Of a stretch of DNA of 30,471 nt, positions 22,230 through 30,471 are shown piece after piece. Under the pieces are notes generated by a model. It saw only the letters and a program-made list of their open reading frames with translations. It was not told where the DNA came from and searched no databases. How positions within the stretch are numbered: position 1 is the first letter of the stretch; every line of letters starts with the position of its first letter. Where the stretch lies: contig LRSR01003423.1 of NCBI GenBank assembly GCA_001579985.1, positions 1 through 30,471 on the forward strand. The letters run 5' to 3'. Source of the stretch: Hypsibius dujardini. Taxonomy: Eukaryota > Tardigrada > Eutardigrada > Parachela > Hypsibiidae. A program made the translations under genes and the position numbers.

Positions 22230-23180
22230 TCAGGTCGGGTAGAACAAAATTGCGACCCCAGCGTTCGATGGACGAATGTAGCCACGATACGTGTTGCTTT
22301 TCCACCGCCCGGCTCGTTGAATTGCGGAATCGGAACAGTTGTTTGCCGCTGCTGTTGTAGCTGCACCGATTCGGAAGCTATGGGCTCCGAAGTGCTCACT
22401 TCCCTCCAGGGGGCGCAGGAAACGCTTCATAGCCGCGGTGACAAGTTGCCGACATAGATATGACGCGTCCGGAAAAACGAAAAAAGCATCTTCTCTACCA
22501 CGGCTCCGATGGGGACGGACTCGAAGAAACTTGATACACGCTCTAACGGGGCAAACGGTCCTACCAGTTGCGTTGAGGTGGATGGTTTGGCCGGAGCCCG
22601 TCATGTCAGATTTGGAATGCAGCAGATGGATTGTGACGGAAGTGGCGTTGTCGATAGTGACATTTCTGAACAACAGGGTGTGGTCCAACTGCCCAACGAC
22701 ACGAGTAGAAGGTGCCAAAAATTCGCCAATGCGAAGAAATCCAAAAAAGGCGAAGCAAAAGGCACACCAGTAGAGCCTCTTGCTGTAGTTGGTGAGGTCC
22801 GAATCCCCCAGTTGATTTTTGAGAAACTTCATTACGTCCAGAGTGATGGGGAGGCGGTGGTCCAGAGTTTTTCCACACAGGCGACCATAACCGGCGAGTG
22901 CATGAAACACTTTTTCATGACCACACAAGTCGTGCAGTGCGGTCTCCCTAAACAAATGTGAGAGACCGGCCAGATATACTCGGGCTGTAGAACGAGATAG
23001 TCCGCATCGGAACAGATCCGTTAAAAAATGAACAATGGCGTCTACGTCCACAGAGGACATGGGTAAGTTACGAGCTGCACAGAACCGGCGGAATCGTTTC
23101 AGCCCGGTTTGATAGGTCTTCCGTGTCGTCCGCGCAATGTGGTGATGAACCAATTGGCCGGCAAGATCAGCGAGACTCAT
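22230..23180 (-). CDS. DIRS-type tyrosine recombinase
   Basis: The uninterrupted 316-aa frame has an N-terminal SAM-like core-binding region (about 1-100, R-T-T-R-K-T-Y-Q-T-G-L-K-R-F) and a C-terminal catalytic domain. Candidate catalytic residues are Arg in FLRIGEF (about 150), Lys in HSKSD, His and Arg in HSFRIGAATTAAA (about 267-270), and Tyr in SNTYRGYIRP, following G-R-W. All parts of the R-K-HxxR-[HW]-Y set are present. The family integrates circular cDNA by site-specific strand exchange. Length is near the usual size for DIRS recombinases. The ATG overlaps the upstream stop as ATGA. The frame is intact, but the element is truncated, so it is at most a trans-acting source. Confidence 0.9.
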   Translation of the reverse strand: MSLADLAGQLVHHHIARTTRKTYQTGLKRFRRFCAARNLPMSSVDVDAIVHFLTDLFRCGLSRSTARVYLAGLSHLFRETALHDLCGHEKVFHALAGYGRLCGKTLDHRLPITLDVMKFLKNQLGDSDLTNYSKRLYWCAFCFAFFGFLRIGEFLAPSTRVVGQLDHTLLFRNVTIDNATSVTIHLLHSKSDMTGSGQTIHLNATGRTVCPVRACIKFLRVRPHRSRGREDAFFVFPDASYLCRQLVTAAMKRFLRPLEGSEHFGAHSFRIGAATTAAANNCSDSAIQRAGRWKSNTYRGYIRPSNAGVAILFYPT

Positions 23181-23363
23181 GATATCGAGGTCGGTAGTTC
23201 TCTCTTCAGTTGGGAAAGGAGATCCAGAATGGAAGTAGGCGTTGTTGAAGACTGAGGTGAGAGATGGAAGAATCGCGACATCTGTTGCCGTGAGAGGGCG
23301 TTAGCGATCGCGTTATCAACTCCCATGACGTGTTTAATTGTAATGGTGAATTTTTGAATGGCG
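23177..23363 (-). pseudogene. C-terminal remnant of DIRS reverse transcriptase/RNase H
   Basis: The frame reads F-A-I-Q-K-F-T-I-T-I-K-H-V-M-G-V-D-N, then AIANALSRQQMSRF, and ends at TGA 23179-23177. This matches the conserved end of RNase H in DIRS and Ty3-like polyproteins (usually H-[IV]-P-G-x-x-N-x-I-A-D-A-L-S-R). Everything upstream is lost at the junction with the dispersed repeat. Confidence 0.8.
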
Positions 23364-24600
23364 AAGTGGCTGATAAAAACGGGTTATTTCTTTGTCAAAT
23401 GAAACAAAAGAACCAAAAAGATTTTAAAATGTTCCTGGAAATTTAGGTTACCGATGAGTATTGCTAAGACCGTTGTATTTATTAGTAATGGGAAGGAATT
23501 CAGGTTTGTTTTTTTGTCCGAATTCTAATGGAATGAGGCAACAGTGTGGGATCTATCCTCATTCATTTATTCTTGTTCTACATGCCCTCCCTGTTGTTTT
23601 TTCAGAAACGAGATAATTGAAGTGACGGATCTTTTACGGTTAGTGAATGAAGCTCAAGGGAGAAGGCAGTACTGCCGCTTTGTGCAAGTATGACGTCGCA
23701 TCTTTAGTTAAACCGGCTGCAGTCGTCGTGTGAGGCACAGTACTAAGCTTTCTCTTGTTTCATCTCTCTGTCCAATGTTATTTCTGACACGTGAGAAAAA
23801 TTTGAGACAGAATGGACTCTGGCACGCGCGATCGTTATTAGGTTTGTTTGTTTAGCTGTGCAGACACGTCAGTTGCGACAACTACTGGGGATGCACGGTA
23901 GATCGTAAGTATAGACTCTGATCTTAGGTTTGCTTTACCCGTTATCCAGTATCGAATCATTGCTGGTGTTCCGAAGGCTTCGAGTGTCAGACGAGCGATT
24001 GCAAGAAAAGTTTGTATTGCAAATGTCTAGCGGAAGTGACGATCAACGGCAATGTTAGATAATATTTTCTGCTCTGCCGAAAAAATGGTACCAACATATT
24101 CGTGCAACAGCTAACAGCAAGTGATCGAAATGTTGAATGCCTTAAATGTAAGCTCAAATCTGTAACTAAATGATCGGTTTGCATTGCCGTGGATATAACC
24201 CTGCCCTGGTTTGGCAACAATACGAATATAGCGGCTGGCTATGTTTCATGCACACTTTAGGATGCATTCAAATGAATATTTTTCATACAAAAATACTCGG
24301 TATTTAAGCTAAATTGTAACCCTGAATGTTCCCAATTCAAAATCAAATTTCTGATTGTGCGTTGTTTTGACCATCGGACATAGATATTTATGTGATGAGC
24401 TGTGAGTGCTTGAAACTTGAGTGGCTAGATTATTATACAAGCTGATTTTACCCCAGGTTCTCGACTGGAAAGTTACGATGGGAACGTCAGATGAGTCTTT
24501 ACAAAGAAAAACAAAACGCAGCAGTGGTCTGCCATTGAAGCGAGATGCAAGTAGCATTAAACCAAACCTATATGGTTTTTCGAAATTCGCGTTTCTTAAC
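23361..24600 (+). repeat. Dispersed direct repeat, copy 2
   Basis: It matches copy 1 (15681-16705), including GGTTACCGATGAGTATTGCTA and CATTGAAGCGAGATGCAAGTA. Relative to copy 1 it carries about 210 extra bases between about 24245 and 24506. Its left edge coincides with the truncated DIRS ORF. No gene is recognised in it. Confidence 0.85.
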
Positions 24601-24903
24601 CGCCACAGTTGATGCTCGAGTCTCTCTGCTGATTTGATCGACAAACTTTCTGCTTCAGACGAGCCTGGGCTTCACATTTTGTTCATATGGGTAACCGTAG
24701 ACCGACAGAAAGTGGAAACCCGTAAGACGTGAGAGAACAGGCTGATGTACATGTACGAACAATTTCGTACTGCGTTCGTACGAAGATGTCTTAAAATCGG
24801 CAATTTGGATGCCTCTGCGGACTCGTTTGGTATTTACTAATAGTCTGTAGTATTATTATTTTAAGTCTATTTCTTGAAAGTCTTTGCCGCGGAGTATAAA
24901 ACG
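24601..24903. other. Upstream region of protease D
   Basis: No gene is seen. A TATAAAA at 24895-24901 is only 2 bases from the ATG, too close to be its promoter. A GTACGAAC / GTTCGTAC hairpin lies near 24755-24783. Confidence 0.4.
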
Positions 24904-27655
24904 ATGATTGGAATACATGGCTGCACGTTACTGATAATCATGCTAATGGGTTTGGGGAGGTTGAGCCGAGGTATTGGTCAGCAAACGCAATGTACAACAG
25001 ATTGCAACTCGTAAAGTAATGTAAATCGCCTAATGGTTACTTCTTGTGAAGGTCAGGGATCCGATGGTGCTGGCGCCGCGGATGATGTTCGTGCGGACCC
25101 GGAGAACACTCTTTCCGAGGAAGATATTGACAAATACGAGAGTCTATTGAAACAGATGAAACCCGTTATATCGAATCCTGACTTCCCTGTATTTGAAGTA
25201 GCAATTGCCGGTACGTACCTGACGAAGGCCTTGCGGTGACCGAATTAAAGCTATTTTTTGTCCCACAACAAAATAGGTTAGCAGGAAGTTTAGATTGACT
25301 TTAACAGACTCAAACAGACTTTAAATTGGCCGACGCAATAATTTAGCCATGACTCTATACATGGGCTCGATTAGTGTCCATACAAGTCGGAACCAGAACC
25401 CCTCGTGGTAGGCCTATTATTTCTGATCATTTTGAAACTTGTGGGGATTTACAAAGTCCTCGGGATTTCAAAACATTTTAAAGCCTTCAGATTTGCCATG
25501 AAAATTGTGAATTGTTTTGCCAAATTTAGAGTTTTATTTCGGCAAATATGTATTTTGCCACTTCTCCTAACATTGGCCCTACCATGAGGGTCTGCTTCCG
25601 CGTTGTAAGTCCCTGCATGCGCGAGCCCAAACATTTGACGACATTGACTGTTTTGTCAGGCGGACGGACTGCGCTGGCGCATGAGTTTCCATTCATGGTT
25701 AGTCTGCAAAAGGACGGCAGCCACTTCTGCGGTGGTGCGATTTTGTCCGCCAAACACGTCATCATAGCAGCACATTGTCTGTGGGATACGAATGGGTGAG
25801 TTGCTCTGTAGCCAAGTATGAATCTAAGAACCACACATTCAGCTTTGCAGTACGTTTTTAATTCTTACTTGTGAGTGTCAGTGTTTATCTCGCTGCTGTA
25901 GACAGATTTTTAGAGACATATTACCTTCACTATTTTGGCATTAACCCCAAATTTACGATGAGACAACATTTTCACTCGAGCGGATTTCTTGGTTATTTAC
26001 TGGTTGATAAAAGTGACCAAAAAGTACGATATATCAGCTACTGGATTCTTGTCCCTTCCTCAAAAGTGAAAATAATAAATAGAGTCTATTCATGCATTTT
26101 GCATAAATCCAAGTATTAGTAAGCTGGTACGTTTGAGAAAAATTGCAGAACTACGTATTGGAAAGAATCAGACATGTCAGACCCAATTCCATGAGGAAGA
26201 AAATGCTCTTGACTACGTACCCTAACCAAAAAGCAGGCACTTCAGTCCAGGTACCTACCCACAAAGAATATTACGAGAGAGCTCTTTCCATTATTGTGCG
26301 TTATCTTATTTTTAACGGTACCGTATGTGATGCTTTTCTGCTCAGATTGAAAACCCATTTTTCAGCAAGAACGCTCCACATTCGTAAGGGGGCTCGATTG
26401 AATTTTATTTTAGCCCCCAGCATTTATATTTTCCATTCTTCGTAACAGGAATCGGATTGCAGCAACAGACATCACGGTGGGCGTGGGCCTTCACGACAGG
26501 ACCGTCCGTCGGCCCGCCAACCTGTTCTCGGTCAAGTTGGCCCTGCCCCATTCCCACTACCGTGGGCGAGACACAGCTTACGAGCATGACATTGCAGTGC
26601 TGACGTTGACGGAGCCTCTTCCCCGCGCCATGAGCGGTAGGTTGGCCAGTCGCATTACGCTGCCGCCTTCGAAAAGGATCAACCCTGAACCGGGCTCTGT
26701 CCTTCAGGCCGCAGGCTGGGGCCAGACCGTGGGCGGAGGGCAGGGATATGGACGTGCAACGGAACGTTTGCAGGCGGCTAATTTGACCGTCATCAGCCTG
26801 GTGGAGTGTAGACGACGATTAGCGGATGACACTATGCCGATAACAAAGATGTGTGTGGACAACACAATTACCACTACCTGCCAGGTATCTGTTTTTTATA
26901 ATTGTCTTTCCCGGATGATGCTTAGAAGGAATTTGTTCTAATCACTTAGTCGAATTTATTTATTTCTGTTTGGTGTTTTCGATGCATTTTTATCGGCTAT
27001 TTACGATTATGTCGAGAAAACTGACCAGAAACCACATCAACGGTAACAGGACGGTAAATTCAGTTATCAATTAATGCGTAATAAGGTAACATGAGAAGCT
27101 CCTTCATATCTCATCAAAAGCAAGTTTGTTTTAATGACAGACATAGTTTTTGGTCGATTTTCTCGAAGGAATCGTAAATATCTGATGAAAATGCATCGAT
27201 AACACCAAAAAGAACAAAATACATTTGACTGAGAGAGTGGAGTAAGTTTCTTCTTAGACAGATAACAAAACTTTCAGTAATACTCGCTTTCACTTTGAAT
27301 TTCCGTAACTCTTTACACACTTCTGTAACTCCAATCTGAAATTTGAATACGCTTAAAATTACTTGTTGAAAGTGTTGAAAGTTGACGTGGATGTGGATCA
27401 TTTTCAGGGAGATAGCGGCGGGCCGCTCTTTCAGAAACTGCCGGGCGGTCATTTTCGACTCGTGGGGATTACCAGTTACGGTGTTCAGAAGTAAGATTCC
27501 TACCATAAAGTGTCTGACTCTTATTCATCAATAGTGATGACAATTATGACCGCGTACTGATTTGAAGGTGCACGCAGGCGGGAAAAGCGAGCGTTTTTAC
27601 AAGGGTTTCTCAATACCTGGAATGGATACGGCGCAGCATGATACACCGAGACTAG
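24904..27655 (+). CDS. Protease D: secreted S1 serine protease
   Basis: Six exons join in frame: 24904-24970, 25052-25210, 25660-25795, 26449-26884, 27408-27490 and 27568-27655 (322 aa; phases 1,1,2,0,2). Residues 1-22 are a signal peptide (L-L-I-I-M-L-M-G-L). The pro-region 23-73 is acidic with a predicted helix (SEEDIDKYESLLKQMK). Cleavage after Ala73 would give I74-A-G-G-R. The triad is His114 (AAHC), Asp168 (EHDIAVL) and Ser269 (GDSGGP). Before Cys265 the sequence is I-T-T-T-C-Q, giving Thr at position 189; position 216 is Gly and 226 is Ser, so the S1 pocket is more open than in A and B but still not tryptic. A Gly-rich loop, TVGGGQGYGRA, is specific to this subgroup. There is no Cys tail. 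Exons 4-6 were duplicated to 20161-21656. Confidence 0.9.
26969..27208. repeat. Fold-back repeat in intron 4 of protease D
   Basis: TTGGTGTTTTCGATGCATTT at the left is matched by the reverse complement of ATGCATCGATAACACCAA at the right, with GTCGAGAAAACTGACC opposite GGTCGATTTTCTCGA. It is the paralogue of the hairpin at 20684-21054 and has lost its central part. Confidence 0.75.
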
Positions 27656-28573
27656 TCTAACTTGGAGAGTTATTCAGGTGCGGAATTCATAATCGCTTGC
27701 ACACGTTGTTCGATAATATACCTGTCATTTCATTCGGTGATTGTTGATTAATACCGTCATCTTGTTTGTTGTGTTGTGTCGCTTTTTCTAGCATTCAGTT
27801 TAGTTTATTATTTTTTTCGAAGAGAAATTGTCGGAAATCAATCCAATGAATGTTCCTGATTTGCTTATCACCAAATATTCTGGTTCTTACACACTCGGAG
27901 GTAAAATTACGGATACCGATAAAAAAACTGAAACAACTCCGTAATTAATAATTTGGTAATTAATCACCGCTTACTGTGCTTGACTTGCGTTTCTTTTGCT
28001 TATTTTTTAACATTTCGTTTGCAGATTGCACTGCAAACAGCTTGCGGTGGAACGACACAAAATCATTGAATACGAGGAGCTGATTTTTTTCAGTAAAGCA
28101 GACGAGCGCGTTCTTGCAGAAGCTGATTTGAACGATTGCTGTTTTTCGACAGGAGCTCTTCGTTCCAGTCAAAATCAGTCAATCAATCAGTCGATCAAAT
28201 TCTAAAGTTGAATAAGACCAGTCAATCAACAATCGATCAAATGGGGAAGCATATGACTCTAAATTAAGCAGCCAATCGATTGCACCCAGCGGGCCAGCGG
28301 TAAATACAATGGGACCGTTTTCAACCTAGAAATTTCACCAGAAATAAATTCGTCAATTTATGACGGTGAAATAATGTTTTATATTCATTGCTTAAATAAG
28401 TTTTAATAAAAAAATGTCCAAATGATTCTGAATTCGGCATTTGAATAACTCCCCAAGTGAAGTTGTTAAAGATGTGGCTGTAATGTGGGCAAGACACGCA
28501 GGCTTAGAAAAGGGAAATTTTCTACAGCTGACACGCACCAACGCCCTCGATACACTGAAACGCATACTCACAA
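27656..28573. other. Intergenic, nothing recognised
   Basis: The first 180 bases are homologous to the flank of the protease fragment. The rest is AT-rich with repeated TCAATCAATC and CGATCAAAT motifs near 28172-28240. No gene is supported. Confidence 0.4.
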
Positions 28574-29316
28574 GGAAATTTTGCAACTCTCCAACACGAA
28601 ATCTCGCCTTGTCTTTAATTTTAACAGATGCGCATAAGTTAGTTGTGTTTAATTCCGTCGAAAAAAAGCGTACGATCTCCACCCAGTTCTTTTAAAGAAC
28701 GAAAACTCTTTCGCGGTGGTAAATAGAGGGCGCCTTCAATGTTACCATAGGGCACGTCGATTGATTGCTGCATTATGGAATACCGCTATAACGTTCCAGT
28801 GTAGACCGACGATTTCTTTATTATGAGCTATATTCTGTAATGCAATGTTAGGTCTACCAACCGTAAGTTGGATAGTTAACAAGTTTATTAGACTGATAGT
28901 AAAGACTGTTAGAGAAATAAACTGAAAGAAAGGAAAGAGGAAGTAGAACTGACTGTAGAAATAATAAAACACATTATTATATAGTAAAGTTTTAACTATA
29001 GAAATGAAGGTAAATGGCACATACATCAGAATAGGGTTAATAGAGTGGACAGAGTTACGAACTAAGTATGATACTCGTGAGTTAAAGAACTATCATGATT
29101 GGATATGGGGACTTGTTGGGCGTGTCCAACAGCAACAATCAGTCGACGTGCCCTATGGTAACATTGAAAGCGCCCTCTATTTACCGCCGCGAAAGAGTTT
29201 TCGTTCTTTAAAAGAATTGAGTGGAGATCGTACGCTTTTTTTCGATGGAATTAAACACAATTAACTTATGCGCCTCTGTTAAAATTAAAGTGTTGGAGAG
29301 TTGCAAAATTCCATTG
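28574..29316. mobile_element. Palindromic element split by an LTR insertion
   Basis: Left arm 28574-28773 (AATTTTGCAACTCTCCAACA, AAAAAAAGCGTACGATCTCC, GGTAAATAGAGGGCGC, GTTACCATAGGGCACGTCGA) is repeated in reverse complement at 29132-29316. Arms are about 90% identical apart from a 16-base insertion in the left arm. The LTR-like element 28846-29131 sits at the inner edge of the right arm. The motif GGTGGTA-ATAGAGGGC also occurs in the fold-back repeat at 20684, so the two are related. Confidence 0.82.
28846..29131 (+). mobile_element. Solo-LTR-like element, copy 2
   Basis: The 286-base copy starts TGTTAGGTCTACCAACC and ends GTTGGGCGTGTCCAACA. It is flanked by GCAA on both sides (28842-28845 and 29132-29135), a 4-base target duplication. 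Shared internal blocks with copy 1 include GATAGTTAACAAGTTTATTA and GATTGGATATGGGGACTTGT. Confidence 0.78.
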
Positions 29317-29932
29317 TCAGCACGTGTAGGAGGGTCTTTCGATTTCCTTTAGAAGTTCCGAATTTTGTAATCGGGCTTAAGAAAACCGAGTTTTTGTGGA
29401 GGCAAATAAAGAATCAGCGGCTTTCCAGAAAAAAAACCCTTCATTGGTCCCAATCTGCTTGTTCAGTTAGTCAGACTAACAAAGGGTCGGAACGGTAACC
29501 GACACGCTGATCTCCCTCAATTTGTTTGGAAATAGTAGACTAAATTAATAGATTTTAACAACAAATTTTATCTGCAAACGAGCTCTGGTCTGAGCGGGAG
29601 AAAATTCGAAAGTTCGGTAATGGCTCCGCGGGGTTTCTCATTCATTTCAACCGTTGATTGTTTGATTACTATCAAATTATTTTTTTAAGTTTCGGTTTAT
29701 CATTTTTTATCATTGTCTTAACCATTTTTATTTTCATCCTCAATCATTAACCATTGCGTCCTAGCATAGACAGATATTAGTCGAGTAAATCGTATGTAAC
29801 CGGATATAACAATGCGATTTCAATGAGTGAGTACCATTTCTGGTCATTAATTTGATTGGTTTAAAAAAAATGTGTGCCAAAAAATGCCAGTCTGTGTTGG
29901 TCGAGGACGGCGCCATTTTTCCTGTCGACTGA
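29317..29932. other. Downstream flank of protease E
   Basis: No gene is seen. The region is AT-rich and probably includes the 3' UTR of protease E on the reverse strand; no clear polyadenylation signal is visible next to the stop. Confidence 0.4.
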
Positions 29933-30185
29933 TCAGACCCAACCGAACAGCTTGGTGACCTTTCCGGTGGGATCAGTATTTGAACGGCACTTCTTGGACC
30001 AACGAACACCGTTTGAACACGAGCGACAGAAGGTCCCGTTTGTCGTTGAGTTTGTGCAGTTGATCCGACTGTTTGTCGTCTGTCGTTTGACCAAGGCCTG
30101 GCGACTGGCGGCCATCGCTTTTTTTATCCACGGAAGAAAATGCGACACCTTTGTGAACACGTTGGTCCCGTTCTTAGCCTGGCAT
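29933..30185 (-). CDS. Protease E: terminal exon of an S1 protease with Cys-rich tail (partial)
   Basis: The exon starts after a TTTGAAG acceptor and reads, after the split codon, CQAKNGTNVFTKVSHFLPW. This is the last beta-strand and C-terminal helix of an S1 protease, equivalent to exon 6 of A, B and D at the same phase (2). It continues with I-K-K-A-M-A-A-S-R-Q-A-L-V-K-R, then a tail with four cysteines in the arrangement C-x9-C-x2-C-x9-C (N-C-T-N-S, F-C-R-S-CSNG and RWSKKC), and ends K-L-F-G-W-V at TGA 29935-29933. The tail matches that of protease A. The catalytic exons lie beyond the right edge. Confidence 0.85.
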
Positions 30186-30471
30186 CTTCAAAGCACACGA
30201 AACACGTTTAGTAAACATTGAACTGAATTGAGAGAAATTTATGTGTCGGGTAAATTGGGCGAAAATCAGCTTTCAGCTCCGCCGCTTAGTATTCAAATAT
30301 AAGAACGTGGAATAACAGTCCAATTATGTAAGCGAAAAAAGGAAGAATAACATTGCGATGATAATTACAGTATTCGGCGCAGTTAGTTATTCTTAAATGA
30401 TTTTCCTCAAATCTACTTAAACAAATTTATTTTTGTTTAGCAATATTTCAAAGGTGTGATCTAAGCAGCCA
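30186..30471 (-). other. Intron 5 of protease E (partial)
   Basis: By analogy with A, B and D the 83-base GDSGGP exon should come next on the reverse strand. It is not found in these 286 bases, so this intron runs off the window. Confidence 0.55.

Larger units (their letters stand above)
22130..23363 (-). mobile_element. 3' part of a DIRS-type tyrosine-recombinase retroelement
   Basis: On the reverse strand the segment contains the end of a reverse transcriptase/RNase H ORF (about 23363-23177), then a tyrosine recombinase ORF (23180-22230), then an untranslated tail with AATAAA near 22137-22142. This order is typical of DIRS-order elements. The reverse transcriptase core is missing: homology stops where the dispersed repeat begins (23361). 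Terminal repeats could not be identified. The right end probably falls between about 21850 and 22130. Confidence 0.82.

Noticed and set aside
22339-22961. 144- and 150-residue + strand frames
   Set aside because: They are antisense to the tyrosine recombinase ORF.
24895-24901. TATAAAA before protease D
   Set aside because: It is two bases from the ATG, too close to be the promoter of this start.
1-30471. CRISPR arrays, rRNA and tRNA genes, prokaryotic operons
   Set aside because: No regularly spaced repeats, cloverleaf sequences or rRNA signatures were seen; the genes are spliced and eukaryotic.

Overview
This is eukaryotic, almost certainly invertebrate animal, nuclear DNA. Genes are split by GT-AG introns of about 75 to 2,000 bases, products are mostly secreted, and the gaps hold DIRS, mariner, hAT-like and LTR-type relics. 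I cannot place the species. All gene models below were assembled by hand from reading frame, intron phase and homology; none has transcript support.

The window is a locus of secreted S1-family (chymotrypsin-fold) serine proteases with a serpin among them. Protease A (+, 372-4371), protease B (-, 8481-10686), a 3' protease fragment (+, 20161-21656, pseudogene), protease D (+, 24904-27655) and the last exon of protease E (-, 29933-30185, continuing off the right edge) share one architecture. It consists of a signal-peptide exon, a pro-region exon, a His exon, an Asp exon, an invariant 83-base GDSGG exon and a terminal exon, with intron phases 1-1-2-0-2. A six-exon serpin (-, 17124-19872) has a signal peptide and a six-cysteine module before the serpin fold.

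Other genes are a small secreted protein of unknown family (+, 5896-6513), with a dead tandem copy of two of its exons at 6571-7557; a 96-residue secreted CxxCxxC peptide (+, 11795-12521); and a GH19 chitinase pseudogene (-, 14935-15484) with a frameshift and a stop.

Mobile and repeated DNA: a mariner/Tc1 relic (4645-4975); two solo-LTR-like elements with 4-base target duplications (6726-7045 and 28846-29131); an hAT-like MITE (12197-12409); several fold-back elements (973-1198, 1841-2133, 2372-2568, 13158-14348, 14482-14634, 20684-21054, 26969-27208, 28574-29316); the 3' part of a DIRS-type retroelement (-, about 22130-23363); and a 1 kb direct repeat at 15681 and 23361.

The most interesting reading concerns how the genes fit together. 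In all three complete proteases the predicted activation cleavage follows Ala rather than Arg or Lys, and the predicted S1 pocket lacks Asp189 and looks elastase-like, so these enzymes could activate themselves or each other. The serpin carries an acidic D-x-[DN]-[FY]-G-[DE]-x-x-[IL] motif just after its signal peptide that also occurs in the pro-regions of proteases A and B, and its reactive loop is not obviously of the Arg type. A local elastase-like cascade with a dedicated inhibitor is a reasonable, untested hypothesis.
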